Assembly (NCBI GenBank): GCA_013396995.1
Contig: VWZP01008288.1
Location: forward strand, 314,857 to 378,856
Source: Dicaeum eximium
Taxonomy: Eukaryota > Chordata > Aves > Passeriformes > Dicaeidae
Reading direction: 5' to 3'
Length of the DNA stretch: 64,000 bases
Positions within the stretch are counted from its first letter, which is position 1, and each line of letters starts with the position of its first letter. The position numbers and the translations under genes are program-made. Below are positions 1 through 13,620 of the stretch, in pieces. Below the pieces are notes generated by a model. The model ran no database searches. It saw nothing but the letters and a program-made list of their open reading frames with translations, and was not told where the DNA came from.

Positions 1-85
1 GTAAAGGCCCAGACACTCCAAACACAAGAGGAATTGCTGCATACTACAATTTTTTTCTTATTTACTTTTTTCTGTTTATTTCTTT

Positions 86-147
86 NNNNNNNNNNNNNNN
101 NNNNNNNNNNNNNNNNNNNNNNNNNNNNNNNNNNNNNNNNNNNNNNN
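86..147. other. Assembly gap (62 N)
   Basis: A run of 62 N bases lies within intron 8. The flanks are T-rich low-complexity sequence, a common cause of assembly breaks. The real length of the missing sequence cannot be judged from the window. Confidence 0.99.
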
Positions 148-2435
148 TTGGGTATTGCCTTTCCTGTTTTTCCTACTTATTTTAGTTTATTCTTGGTATT
201 CTGCAGCAGTTCTTCCTACATTCTGGATTCTACTTTTTACCTTTTATTGTCATGTAGTGCTGCTTTGTCGTTTAGATGCTTCTGGTCAGCATAATCATTC
301 CTTCTCCCTCATCATTTGTGGTTCCATGTGTACTTACTGAATTTTCTTCCCATATAAGTCTATGCTCACTCTTTCCTTAGTGGTTTTTTTTTTCCTCCCT
401 TCTCTTACAACTATGGTCTGCCTCTGCTATTTTTAAAAAATATTTTATTTTACTTTACAGTATGTATGTTTTCACTGCGTGTTGCTACAGCATGTTTTTT
501 CATTCACTGCAGAAATGAAAAGAAAGATAAAAGACAAAGTAAATGACTTCTATTAAAATAATATTCTAAAAATGTTTTGATTTGCTTCTTTTTTCCTTCT
601 CATTCTGTAGTTGGCTTGAAGGAGGCGGGATAGACTTAAAACTAAATCACAATGAAGCACCAAACAAGTTTCATTATACTGTATTTACATAATCATTCCA
701 AATAATCCTGGCAACATGAATGTAAATGCAGGTAATAAAGAAGAACAAATTACACCTTTACTCTATGTTCTTCCACTTTATCTTTTGTTTTTATTTTGGC
801 AGAAATAACTTCAACAGAGCTATCTAAAGATAAATTAACAAAAAATGGAACTTTACTGGAAATAGATTAGTAGAATTAGGATATGATGACTTCAAATGTT
901 AGTGTGGGCATGGGGAGTTCCTCACTGAGGGAGTTTGACTCTGTCAAGCAGCTTAGACCTGCAAAATGCAAGAGGATGCAGTGTAAAGATAATGATGTTC
1001 CCCAAGTCCACAGGAGTCTACATGAGCTAAAGATAATACATGTTCTGATCTCCTTCAGAGAACTAAGATGCAACTGAACAGGTTTGGACATTAAAGTACA
1101 CAGGATCTCAAAACACAGAGAGCTAGCACAGTACATTTTCAGCATATCTGACCTAGCACTCCTCTCTTTTCATTTCTCACACACTCTTTTGTCCAGAGGA
1201 GAGCCTTGCTAGAGACAGACATTACTTGACAGAAGAATTCAATTTCTGTCATTTTGATTGATAACCACCAAATGATGAAGATTTCCAAGCTGTTATTTTT
1301 CTTCACTTCCTTAGAAAATAAAGGTCTCCTCTTTCTCAATGACTGAGATTTTTAAACAATCTACTAGTCACATTATTTAACTGAAAAAAGAGATGATAAA
1401 TGATACTATTAACTTTGTTCCAGACAGTTTGCTACTGTAAAATGAAGAAAATTTCAAGCAAATCTGGCAAGAGAAAAAAACCCCTGAATAAGTTCCTTTG
1501 CACTATTTAATCAGAAATACTCTAAGCAAGAACATCCTGAGATGTGGTTTGTGTCCATATGCAGTCTGGTAACCTAGGACAAAAGAAATCATCCTTTGGA
1601 GTGGTGTGTCTCCAGTGCACCAAACTGGAGGGAAGGACTGCACACACAGGCATAGATGATGAAATTTGCCAAGTATGTCCATCTTCTTGTTTGTGTCAAA
1701 CTCCCCAGTCAATTTAATAATAACAGAAGGAGAAGGAAAATCAAATTACAATGTTAAAAGCAGACCTTAACATTTCTAATGTTTTCCTTAGGAAGAGCTA
1801 AGTAAGGCAAGTATGCAATAGCTTGGATGTAACCTAAGGAAAGTCATCCTTCCACAAATAGAAGTTGTAATCAAAGGTATTATTTCTGTATTGCCATGAT
1901 AATGTTAATGGCTTGCCATATATTTTATTTACTTTTGTTGAGATGTCCTCTCCAACATCAATCCATTCCTAAAGCTCTTTAGTTTGTATTACTTAAGAAT
2001 TTTATTTTGACCATTGCTACTTGGGACCCCTACAATAGTCATATTTGTTTAGAAAGTGGCTGAGAATGAGTGGACTCAAACCAAAAGAAGAGGGATGGAG
2101 TAATACTTTGGTTGTGGAAGCTTTAGAGGCTGCAAGAAAGCTGAAAAACTACAATAACATTACAAAGAGAGTTTAAACCCACTCCTAGGTTGGGCTGGCA
2201 GCCACAGAGATGCATCCTGCAGCTGAGAATACTACTCCACAGGTGTCCTTTGTTGGCCAATTCTAAAACGCAACCTGATTAATATTACTGCCTTATATTT
2301 CACCTGTAAACACTGAAGTCTTAAGGGAGCACACACAGAAAAGACATTTTTCTTGATACACACAACGTTCTCACAAGGCACAGTGTTTTTCCTTTGGGAA
2401 GAAATAGATGTTAAAGCCTGCAAAAATGCTAACTA

Positions 2436-2518
2436 AAATATTATATATGTATATAAAATAAATATACAAATATGTTATAGAAATAAATATAACTATGGAT
2501 ATACTTGTATATATACAA
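2436..2518. repeat. AT-rich low-complexity stretch
   Basis: A stretch of about 80 bases is almost entirely A and T, with many short TATA and ATAAATA runs but no fixed period. It is ordinary intronic low-complexity DNA with no visible function. Confidence 0.7.
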
Positions 2519-2982
2519 ACATCCACTCCTAAGCATATAATTTTCAAGCATTTATCCTCAAAATCTAAATTTCTATGGAAAAAGCTAAGTTGGAAATAGG
2601 CTGTTTAGCACTAGAAGTTTTTGAAGTGCAGAAACCTAGATGCTTTTAAAATTCTTTAAACAGAGGAAAATGAAATGTGGAATTCTCATAAGACTTTTTA
2701 AAGTCTATATGAATATTAGGGCCCAAATTATTACCTTTTCTAGCCAGCTGTTAATTTTTTACCTCAAAAGTCAAATACTGTACATTTTCCTCCAAACACA
2801 CGTTAAGCAAACAAGCAATGTCAGAAATCAGGAACCAATCCTTTAAAGATGAACAACTATAAAGCACACACATACTAACACAACTTATAATCAACATTAT
2901 GAATGGAAAAAACCAACAAACTACCATTTTCACACACAGCTTGATACAAAAGGTAGAAGCCACCAGATTTCTGCATACTCAC

Positions 2983-3111
2983 TAGTTTTGCACTGACAAA
3001 TGCGACAACCATTTTGGTCCAGTTTGAAGCTATAGACACAGTCCTTTTCCGTCAAAGTGCAGTTCACCAAAACCTCACAGGTGGGCGGGCCTATGGTGAT
3101 ATACGTTGGTT
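2983..3111 (-). CDS. CRIM1: CRIM1 exon 8: antistasin-like repeat 1
   Basis: This internal coding exon of 129 nt (phase 1 in, phase 1 out) encodes 43 residues and corresponds to about human CRIM1 residues 458-500. After a short linker (EPTYITIGPP) comes an antistasin-like repeat. Its cysteines are spaced C-x5-C-x6-C-x10-C-x2-C-x-C, ending in NGCRICQC, the typical close of this disulfide-rich fold. An NCT glycosylation sequon sits in the first loop and is also present in human. In the mature protein this part is extracellular, between VWC domain 2 and the other three antistasin-like repeats. The acceptor is a long T tract ending in CCCCCAG. I chose the donor A|GTGAGT, which keeps phase 1 like the neighbouring modules; a GA|GTATGC donor four bases further downstream is possible but weaker. 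Reading on into the intron meets a stop after about 17 codons. Confidence 0.93.
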
Positions 3112-5782
3112 CTGGGGGTAAGAAAAAAAAACCCACATAAATTTGAGATTCTTGAGTATTTTATTCAAGTTCACAAAAATCCACACACAATGTAACAGTA
3201 AAGAGAGTAATTTTAATTACTTTTGTTTCTGATGAATATTCTGGGTACTTTAGAAACAATTCGATAAAGAGACTTTGTTTCAAAGTGATGTACACTCAAC
3301 AAAAACAACATGAAGCTACAGAAAATTTTTGAAGTATTGAAACAGAAAAAATACTACTTTCCTGCTCATGCAGTTTCAAACTAAATACAAAATATTTATT
3401 TTGCCCACTTTTCTCCAGAAGTGCTTAATCAAAACTTCATGCAGATTTTTTGCTTTAGAAACTGAACAGTTTCTCTAAAGCTGAATTGATTGATAGTACC
3501 AAGCTGCACATCAAACATGTAACTCAGAAGTAAAATTTTTCTCTTTGTGAATAACATCACCTCTACTGAAATTTATAGCAGAAGAGCTTCTGAATGCCAA
3601 AAGGGAATGGAAGATGCACTGCACGGGAAAGATCTCTGGAGAGCATTTAACATGGTTATTTATCAAAAGTATCAAAACATCACTTCTTACAGTATACTTT
3701 GCAGTCCCTGATTATGCTTTCTGAAGTTGAGGAGATTATTGCTGACTATAACTTATTTATCAACAGTATAGGACTTACTTTTTGACACCATTTGAATATG
3801 CTGGAGTATGAAATTTGTTTTGATACATAGGGTAGACAGATATATTATGTGGTCTAGTATAGAAAGTTGTTAGAATAACACAAAATCCAGATATTTATGG
3901 ACATAACAAGAAACCTCAAAATGACCATCATATAACAGGATACAGAAGGAAAGTAATACCTATCTTTTCTTGAACAACTTTTTGCTCTCTGGAACTAATT
4001 TTCTCTATCTTGTGCTCTTTATAGAAGGCAGGCACTGAAGCACCAATGAATTCATAGTTATGAGCATTATTAACGTTATACAAAATATTTAGGAAACAAA
4101 AATTGCATGATTTAAAGAACTGTGAACTTTCATTTCAATGCTTCAATTGTTTACGTGTACTCTGTTTCTCCATCTGAAAAAATGAAGATTTATACAAAAT
4201 TAAATTCAAAAAGCCTTCCATACCTTAAGTGATAAATTGTGAAAATATGGAGAAATTCTATGGAGTGGAGGTGGCCACAGGTTGCCATCTTTCATCCTCA
4301 GACCACAGATTTTGCCATTTTTACCTATAGGCAGCTAGTCTTTACTTTCAGAGTAAGGGTAAAATATTACTTAACATAGATTAAGTTGTTAGAAGTATAA
4401 ATTGTTAAACAAAATACTGATTTCTGTGCCGATTGGCTACATTCCAGCAGGCAGATTTTGCTTTCCAGTCAACTGAAAGTTATTCCATTAAAAGAATGAA
4501 CTTTTCTGCTTTCATTGTCTTTCACAATTTTCAGCTTTCATAGCTTCTCTCCAGCCTTGCTCTTCCCAGCACAACAGTTTATGCAGCCGATGAATGTTTT
4601 TAATCCTTTTAAAATTAGGTCAGCTAACCAGAGTTTGGAATGAAAAAACTTCATTAAAGACACTACAATTAACTTAGATAACTTCAAACTCATCTCAGAG
4701 GTCATGGTTCAGATTATGCACTTGCTTAGTAACACTCAAACTCTGTTCCTTATACAATTTCTAGTAGAAAAGTAGCAATACATTTTAAAATATATATAAC
4801 AGTGCCAACAGCTTTGTTCATGCACAAACTGGAAGTCCACATAATGGCATCATGTCTCTCTAGATCCCTCAAATATCTTCTTATTTAATTTAAAATTTCT
4901 TCCCTCCCTTTTTTTTTTTTTAGTAGGGATTTAACATAAATAATGAGTTTGAAGGTCAAAGGATTGGTTTCCATCAATTCTTCGTTTCACAGATCTGAGT
5001 TTGCATTCAGACCTTTGATTAATAGCCATAATAAGCAATGTATTTCAAAATCCATGGATTTCCAAACTAGATTTTGTTTTAGTCTGAATTAACTCTTTGT
5101 TTTCAAATTCTTTTAGTAAAGTATCTGACTAAATCACATTCATGTCTAACACTTAATATTTGCAACTTCACCAAACCATTAGTTTAGGAATCATGAACAT
5201 ATTGCTATATACCAATATACACCAATAAAATGATAAATTCCATTAAATAACCCTGGCTGTTTAGTCCTCTGAGAATATAAACTAGTTCTGCAAGCAAACT
5301 GATTTTTGGCATTGCTCCGTTCTCTAACCCAAATATCCTAAAACTGCAAAAGGCCAGCATGCAAGAGCTACCCTGAAGCTACAGTCAGGTTACTGCCCAG
5401 CCACCACAAACCTTACACTTTAAATAACAAAAGGCCACAGCAATGCTTGTACTCACAGGTAGCTAAAACCAGTACTAACCACATGAATCATTACTGCTGC
5501 CCAGAGCAAAGCTCACTGACAGTAGCACAAGCCAGAGAACTGAAGGAGACTGCAGCTTTCCCATCTGACTGCAGATGTGAGGTAAAACATGTTGATAAAA
5601 AAAGCCTACAAAACCCTACTGAAAGTTGAGATGTGGGTTAGTTAGTATTCATGGATCCACTTGGGTGTATACTAAAGCTAGAAAGAGAACTGTGTTTTAC
5701 TCCCTCATTTAAGCCTACCCCTCAAGATAACTTCCCTGTAATTGCAGGTAAAATTAACATCTAGGAAAACCATCCATAATTT

Positions 5783-5832
5783 TATATCTCTATCTATCTA
5801 TATATCTGTATATATTTGTTGTATATTTTTTG
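5783..5832. repeat. Degenerate TATC/TATA microsatellite
   Basis: A short imperfect run of TATC units grades into TATA and TGTATAT. It is a small interrupted simple repeat in intron 7 with no visible function. Confidence 0.6.
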
Positions 5833-6978
5833 GTGACTTTCCAAAATTAAACATCTGTATTTTGATGCTTCCTTGCCTTGGACACATGGATACAATTTTT
5901 CTGCCTTTGATACATGTAATAAAATGGTGTTTCTTATAAAGTATGTAATTAAACTATTGTTATATTAATTTGAAAAGTTTTCGTTCGTCTATTCATTGTA
6001 TTTTATTATTCTGTTACCTGCCACTTTTGGGCCTGCTTTCAGCATCCTCAGTGTTTCCAGTCAAGCTTACAAATCTGTTTCTTTTTCCCTTCTCTCCCTA
6101 AAGGTAAGCCCCGAGATACAGTAATTTTATATGCATGCCTGCTTCTCAATGAGCTGCAAACAGAGGACAAAAGAAATAATTTCATTCCCTACCCCCACAT
6201 GTGCAAAAATGCAGCCAGGAAAAAAAAAAAATTCAGACCTTTTCACTTCACTAGACAAGACTCAACAAATAAAGCCAGATCTGCTCTGCCAGACTTCTGG
6301 CTATTTGAATAGGCAAGCAGTAGCTAAGCCTGAAAAAGCATGTACCACCACAGGATCTGAACTGGGCTTTCACTGCTGCTCTTGGTAGAAACAGCTGAAG
6401 AAAGATCCAGTGCACAAATGCACAGACAATGGGTGGGAAAACTGGGTACTGTTTCTGCCTGTGTGCTTTACCAACAATACAACTATACCCTAGAAAGAAA
6501 GAGAGAAGAAAATAAAGAGAAGGGGATTGAAGAGAGTCTGGATGAAAACAATGGATTATTTAATGGAGCACAGATTTTGCTGATGCCAAGTGCTTATATA
6601 TAAAGGCAGATTTGTATGAGAACACCATGATTCCATATATCCTCTCTGATACTTTCTCTGCTGAATTTTGGTGCAGATTATTATTTTGCTTGCTGTGAGG
6701 TTGATAAAAATATTTGAATTAAGTTTTTACAATGCCCTTTACTTAAAGACAGCTTCAACAATTTTAAAATCCGCAGCAGATATTTCAGCTGCTGGTGGAC
6801 CTTCACTAGGACTAGTCCACTGAAAAATACTGCAATATGTGATCAAACCCTGATCATCATTCCAGCCTGAAATCAAACTGCATTTATGGTGAAAGAAGGA
6901 TGACATTCAAGTAATGCCTGGAGCTAGCTTTGTCCTTAAAGACCTATAATAACAATACCAACACAAAAACTGGTTGTC

Positions 6979-7007
6979 AAAAAAAAAAAAAAACAAAAAA
7001 AAAGGAG

Positions 7008-7038
<31 letters not shown>

Positions 7039-7040
7039 AG
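6979..7040. repeat. Long A-rich tract
   Basis: About 60 bases are nearly all A on the plus strand, interrupted by single C and G bases and ending in GAAG. It could be a LINE or retrocopy tail, but no recognisable element body lies on its 5' side, so I call it simple sequence only. Confidence 0.85.
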
Positions 7041-8018
7041 CATCAGGGTGGAATAGTATTTTCACTGATTTTTTTAAAATCTAGAATACTTTTGTAACAT
7101 GAGGAAAACCAATCCCTACACCCCTCTTTTTTTTTATTTCTAAGACCTCCCACTTCTCCTGAGTGATCTGACACAGCTTGTAGGACAAAGAGCAGATATT
7201 TTCTTCGGTTAACAATGTGAACTACTATAAATTCATGCACAAGGACAAAGGATGATAAATCTGGTCTAGTACTGTGCCTTATATTTGTTATACTTTGATG
7301 AATATTGAGGTACTAAGATACTGCTCAAGTATTCAGATATGGAGAGAAATTGGTGCACCCATGTTTAAGTGAGATCAGGGAAAATTTGTTTCTCAAGATT
7401 GCAATATTATTATATACACAATTTGATCAATTATTAAAAAGAAAAAAGGAAGAGAATGAAAACTGAAATATACCATTGACTGCTGAAGCCTTGGAAAACA
7501 TACAAATAAAGAAAAAAAAACAGGGACAACTTACAATTTATTGCAATCTTGTTAACTTCTACTGTTTATCTCCATGTTAAAAACAAACCATTCCCTGAAG
7601 ATTTAATCATAATTATATAAATTAAAAAAAGACAGCTAACTAACTAAATAGAATCTTTCATAAGTGTGGAACCAGAATGAAAAATTATACCCACCTTCCT
7701 ATCATATTCTTAGTTGTTCAAAATCTGAATTCTGGCCACAGAGTTTGTATCAGAAAGCAAAGAGGGATTACAGTTAACTCCTCTACTGCAAAGCCAAATG
7801 TACTATGAGAGAACCGAGAGTTCAGTTTTGGTTTGTGTGAAGCACAGGAGGGACCTGCACCAGCAGAAGCAGAGCCTGCAGCTACAAGGAAACAATGGTT
7901 TCCTTCCATTTAGCACCTGGAAGCCTACAGCTGGAGCAGTGTCCAGCTTTGGGCTCCTCAGCAGAAGAGAAACATGGACCCACCTGAGCAAGTACATCAC
8001 AAGGCCACGGAGCTGGCC

Positions 8019-8444
8019 AGGGGCTGGAGAGGTGGCACACGAGGACAGGCTGAGAGACAGAGCAGGGCTTGCTCAGCCTGGGGAAGGAGGGTCAGGGGCA
8101 TCCTACTGCTGCCTACCACTCCTTAACCCCAGGGTACAAAGATGACAAGGCCTGGCTAATCTTGGAAGTGGCTCCAGGCTAGGACGAGAGGCAACAAACA
8201 CAAGCATGAAATGGGAAATGATAACTTGATAAAAGCGGTTTTGATCTTCCTTTTGAACCGTGTGGATCATCAAACTACGACATGGTCATGGAGACTTGTG
8301 TGATCTCCATCCTTCAAAATATTCAAAATTTAACTGGGACAAGGCCCTGACATCCTTCTGTCACTGGACCTGCTTTGAGCAGGAGACAGGACTAGAAAAA
8401 TCTCTGGTGGGTCTTTCCAACTTGCATGACTCCATGAATTTCAG
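8019..8444 (+). mobile_element. CR1 LINE fragment (3' region)
   Basis: This is an old, truncated copy of the avian CR1 non-LTR retrotransposon on the plus strand, antisense to CRIM1. Recognisable landmarks, recalled from the CR1 consensus, appear in the right order: the segment around GGAGAGGTGGCACACGAGGA with GACAGGCTGAGAGA, then GCTCAGCCTGG, a badly diverged middle, then TCTCCATCCTTCAAAATATT, GACCTGCTTTGAGCAGG, and the closing CTTTCCAACTTGCATGACTC. These belong to the end of the reverse transcriptase region and the 3' UTR. The copy is 5'-truncated, shows indels near 8180-8260, and cannot be active. Confidence 0.82.
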
Positions 8445-11400
8445 TTTCATATAAACTCAGGACATTTCCAGTGAAAGCAGCAATATCCTTGATGAATCCT
8501 AATCAAGGAACTGAAATCAAAAGACAAACATTTCAATTTCTGATTATTTCTGTATGCTTTTGCCAAGTACTGATTACCTTCCTTTAGCAAAATAAGTACA
8601 TGTTTGCCTAACACTCTCTCTGAATCTACTTCATAACTTAAAAACTAGCTTATTCAGGAAGCAAAATTTCTTCCAAGTGTTTTTCAGAGCAATTCTCTGT
8701 TAAGAGTTGTTTAGTAACAGCCACAAGCAGCTTTAATAAGTCACATTTTTTTGTTCTCCTTTAATTTAATACATTACAAAGGCTTCACCTATCAGCAAGG
8801 TATTTTTATTATTATTATATGAAAAACAATACCTTTGCTTTGTTTCATTTGGAATGCAATATTTTAGCTCCAAAAAGGTTTTGTTTCATACTTTCAGCAA
8901 TATCATGTGAGTGAAATAGCTACTCCACGGTTTAACAAAATTGGTGGTAAGTAGGGAAGTAACTATTTTATTCTAAGCTTTTTCCTCTGCACATCACAAT
9001 ATTTCTTCTGAATAAGCTCAACAGAATAGGGTTCTAGGATGTCCAACATCTCTTTTGCTTTCATAAAATCAAAACCTCTTTTGGAGGGGGAAAAAGAAAA
9101 AAAAAAATCATGTTCTAAACAAGGAGAAAGATGTCCAGCATGAAAAATAAAGAACATGCCCATGTTTAGGGAAGGTGAAATAGCTCCCTCTTCTGTAGTC
9201 ACCCATAACACAGACTACACCTTTAAAAGATGTAAGATATTTTGATCCTATGAAACCAGTATCAACTGACTTAAAGAAATTAAAAATCAGTGGATTCAAG
9301 CATTTACCATTAAAAAAAAACCATAAAGAAAAAAAACCCCCAAACAAACAGTAACCTAACATTTTACCTAATGTTTTAACTGATAACTGACTCAAAACTG
9401 GGCCTGAAGGGTGTGCTGCTCAACAGCCTTTCATTCGAGTCTGCATACTTGTTTAAATTTTGTCCACTGTCCAAAAAAGTTAACTGCAGCCTACTAAGCA
9501 GCAGCATGTGTGTTTACTTAAGCTTCCTGTAAAAACATTCATATCATTCCAAGAGTGACTAAATGTTTTCCATCCTCATAGTTCACATTCCAGTGCTCCC
9601 CGCCCCTCCAATTCATTACACGAAAAATATCAGTCCTGAGTCCTGGGCTAAAGAATTTCCTTCCTGGGTTTGAAATACCTAATGCCTCACAGGAAATTTT
9701 TTCCCAGAATTTAGCTATCTGTGTCGGCTATCAGGGTTCAACAATTCAGCATCCCATAACAATTTATAAATGTACACAAGGACTTAGGTGATAAAATTTT
9801 CTAGTGTCACAAATAACTCTGAAAATACATTCATTAATACCTCCAACCACATAGTTCAGTTTGGCATCTTTTTGTCTCAAATTTTATTCATGCTGCTAAG
9901 CTGAAACTACTAAAATATGTATTTTTCTCTTTGAAAGTAACTATTATAATCAAAGACTATTTATTGCTGCAGAGTAAAGAAGCCAGGTGTATATACATGT
10001 CTTTTTCGCAGTGATGCAATCAAAATACATACTTTCTACTCCCAAAATGTGAGGTTGAAACCTTTTGTCTGTAATAATTCGAGCAGTTTTTGGTTTAACA
10101 GGCATGTATACTCTTCTAATGAATGTTAATGCTGATAAGAACTTTTGTTGGCAATTTTAGGTGGAATGACACTAAGAAACAACTGCCTTGTTAAAGCAGA
10201 ATCAATTAAGTCTATCAAGAATTGTTAAAATACATTAAGAAGGCCATTCACTTATTTTTACTAGGTGAAGATAAACACTAAATTAGTGTACATCTGAGGC
10301 AAATCTATGAAAACCATTGGTGCTGAAAAAAATTAGGAGGATCCATGAGGTTCTTCATAAGTGAGACATCCTCTGACACATATTCATTAGGATTCTCTGA
10401 TTGTTTATCCTTTGAGCAGTCTTCCGCTGAATTCAACAATGAATCACTGAAGACCATGAAAACGCTATTCCATACTCATATAGTCTTCCTGAATTTCACT
10501 GGCTTGCCCTGGCCAGTTTGGTTTCATCATACAGTGGTTCAACAGGCTCAGCTGCCTTCTCTAGAACCGCTATACCAAATCATGATCTGGCAAACAGAAG
10601 CCAAATTCTCTGCAGCGTGGCGTTTGCATCCCTTAATTGACTTTGATGAAAGGGCTGGTTGGGAGCTCCAGTGCTGCTGCCAAACAATAACTTACATTTC
10701 ATGCTCCAAGGAGGACTCTGGGCCCACACCCTGTGTCAGTGAATACTGCTCACTGCCACTGACTTCATCCTGAATGAATCAAATTTCTTTTCACTGGACT
10801 CTGCTGCCTGTTTTTATTTAATGAAGTGCTAGACACGCTAAAGGAACTGAACTGAATTACATCTCAGCTAGAGTTTGGATTCTTTTATTGATGAAAATGT
10901 TAATTTCTTTTTGTGAAGATAAAGTGTCAGCCATAATGACAGCAAAGTACTGTGGGTCTTATTCATGAAAATCCTCTGAGGGGATTTTGTTTAACACTTA
11001 ATTTCTCATTCACAGCTTATGCTGGCACCCTGCCACTTGTACCTGAGGGCTCTCTTGCAGAAGGACGTGCTGTGAGATAACCAATTACTGTGTATCAGCT
11101 TTCTCTATGAACAGCCTGAGCCTCTGAGAGATGCAAGGGAATAGAAGCAACCACAGACTTTCCTAAGGGACATTTTTGGCATCAATGCCAGCGCTGAACA
11201 CTTGTATTTATTATCTTGTTAAAAAAAAAAAATCTTACTATCCTAACCAATATTTACTTCCTGTGAACACAGCTATTATTCCAATTTGCAGATGGCTGTC
11301 CAGAGATGCAATGGCCCGAGGGAAACAGTTATTTCTATCACTGTAGCTTCCACAGTATTATTCACATGCTATTATATATTCATATGGTATATTCCCTCTT

Positions 11401-13193
11401 TTTTTGAAAAATTTGTTAACAATGGAACTGCTATTTAAACCACAGTAATGTTGTTTAGAAAGCAAAGTTGTTAGCCCAGCAAGAAGCAAGCAGGTCTGTA
11501 AGCAGCAGTACTACTGCAGCTGATTGTCAATGGATCTGGCTAGCTGCAATGGAACAGGAACCAAGACCAGTCCCCACGAAGAGCTGGTCTGAGCCAAAAG
11601 AAGTGTAAGCACAAAATTTTGCAGTCCCTTATAGCACTTGAAAAATCCCTTTCTCCCCTGTACCTAGCTGTCTTTTAATCCAAAGAAATGTGACCCCTTC
11701 CTTGTGCTGCAAAAAGAAGCCATTGGCTCTAAAACCATGGGGAAAGCACAGAAGGCCAGTATGATTGCCTAAGCCTTGGCTCTTAATGAAGAGAAGTCTA
11801 GAAAACAAAGAAAGGAAAACAAACAGATAAATACATAATAGATTAAATAAACAAAGTCAAATCCCAGAGGGCCAATATCATTACAGGAGCTATAGAAGCT
11901 ATATAGAAGCATCCATCAGAAGCTTAAAACTAACTGTTTGGGCTGGATCCACAGAAGGAAATGGGCCAGCTCTCACCAGAGAAAGGAGGTGCATGCCTTG
12001 AAAAGCTGTGTCAGCTGAAGAGCTTGAGTTTGGGGATAGGCCAAGGATAAAGGAAGGTCTTCCCCTCCACACCATTGTATCTCAATATGCCCCTGTCTCC
12101 AATTTCATGCCTTTTCTGTGGAAAGGCTTTCTGCCTCTCTCCCTGTGGAAACAGCCACCTCAAAGTACCCAGTCCCCTGCCTCATGCAGCGGGTTTTTAT
12201 TAATACACCCATGGGCTTTAGTGTGTCAGGTAATTGGAAAGAAGGGATTTAAGTGGACATATTGTATCAAGATATCTTACCAAAAGGGTTTTGATCACTT
12301 TGGTGTTTAGTTAAAAAGACCCCCAAACACCCTCTCCTCTCCAAGCCCCCAATGTATCGGGCTCTATATTGGTAAGCTACAGCCATCACTTGCATGAACA
12401 CTGAAACCTACACATGAAATACCATTACTGCTTTCAGTTGTGCAAGCAATTTCCTGAGCAAATCTCTTTTCACTGAGGCTGAAAATACAACTGCCATGCC
12501 CTGAACACATCAAAAAGACTATCTTAGTCACAACATACCACAGAAGGAATTTTCCTCAACAACTTTCTGTCTTCCTCTAAATCCCATCTTTCTCTTTTGT
12601 AATCCAGTTCCATTCTTTTTCGTCTTATCTTTTTCTTTGCAACAACCTTTTAGTCACTTGAGAACTGCTAAGCTCACATTCTGACTTCACAGTTTTATTT
12701 TAAGCTGAACCAATCCAATTTATTCAGTCTGTCTTCTACAAATTTTGGACTGTGCTCATAGCTCTCCAATGCTTTTCAGCTTCCACTTTTATCGGAGAAG
12801 CAATGTATGGAAAAGAACCAGGTACCTACTATGTCATCCAGGGACTTACCCACCCATGGGAAAGAGAGCAAAAAGGATTACTTCAGGTCTTGTGAATTCT
12901 CCTCTTGATCTTAATTTCACTACGGTATTTGCCTTCTCAAGGCCCTGTTAATCCACGTTCAACATTTTCTTTCCCTTTAATCACCAAACCTCTCCTGGAA
13001 AGCTGCTATTTAACAATCAGTCTGGTTCAGGACTCATGAAGAATCTCCTCCAAGCATGTCCCATTCCACTAAGGGGGAACTGCGGGGGGTTCTTTTAAAA
13101 GAGATTATCTAGGACAGAATTAAGCCAAACAAGGCAAATATTATATCTGAGAACCGTTCATTGGTGACCAAAAGGGCGATGCCCAACTAAACA

Positions 13194-13620
13194 AGAGGGG
13201 GAAAGACAGAAAAGGAGGAAGAAGGAAAAAGAAAGGTGGGGGGGGAAGAGAGAGGGGAGACTGAGAGAAAAAGTGGGTGTTACCACCAGAACTTGGGAAT
13301 GGCAGGGGTGTGTGCTCCGTGCCTGCCGGGGAGCCTGCGCAACTCCCCAGGCACAGAAGTGTGTGGGCTCCACAGGGACGGACACGAGGTGTGTGGGCAT
13401 GGGGCAGGAGGCCCAGAACCCTGGACAGGATTGTGGCAGGGATCATGGTGTTGGGCTGGATCAGCGATGCGGTGTTGGAAGCAGGTGGCCCAGGCAGGAA
13501 CCAGGGCAGGAACAGAGGGGGGCAGGACAGGTGATGGCTGGAGCAGGTGAGGAAGATGGAAGTGGTAGGATGGGACACAGGAGGTGGTGAACAGGTGGCC
13601 AGCCAGCAAGAGGGAGAGTG
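13194..13620. repeat. GC-rich, purine-skewed block with degenerate minisatellite
   Basis: This block stands out from the AT-rich intron. It begins with a purine-only stretch (GAAAGACAGAAAAGGAGGAA and more, including a run of G near 13240) and continues into GC-rich sequence. From about 13480 to 13560 it repeats variants of GGCAGGAACAG, GGGGCAGGACAGG and GGAGCAGGTGAGG, like a degenerate G-rich minisatellite. Overlapping open frames occur on both strands, but they are low-complexity products of the base composition and match no protein I know. It may be a decayed LTR or an expanded minisatellite; the sequence alone does not decide. Confidence 0.6.

Larger units (their letters stand above)
1..2982 (-). 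other. CRIM1: CRIM1 intron 8 (partial, 5' part)
   Basis: This is the start of the intron that follows the exon encoding antistasin-like repeat 1; its 3' end lies beyond the left edge. It opens with a strong GTGAGT donor on the minus strand. It contains the assembly gap at 86-147 and an AT-rich stretch at about 2436-2518. I looked for the next exon, which should encode the second antistasin-like repeat with closely spaced cysteines, and found no candidate in any minus-strand frame, so that exon is outside the window. Nothing else is recognisable here. Confidence 0.8.

Noticed and set aside
7798..8145. 115-codon plus-strand open frame in intron 7
   Set aside because: Its 3' third is inside the CR1 fragment starting near 8019 and the remainder has no recognisable similarity.
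10345..10773. 142-codon open frame on the plus strand inside intron 7
   Set aside because: No recognisable domain, no nearby splice or promoter structure and a composition like translated intron. Open frames of this length arise by chance in 64 kb.
13157..13180. TTCA followed by TGGTGACC, resembling an LTR end plus a tRNA-Trp primer binding site of avian retroviruses
   Set aside because: Only eight bases of the site match and the rest does not. I could not identify a paired LTR, polypurine tract or any gag, pol or env similarity. Too weak to call an endogenous retrovirus.
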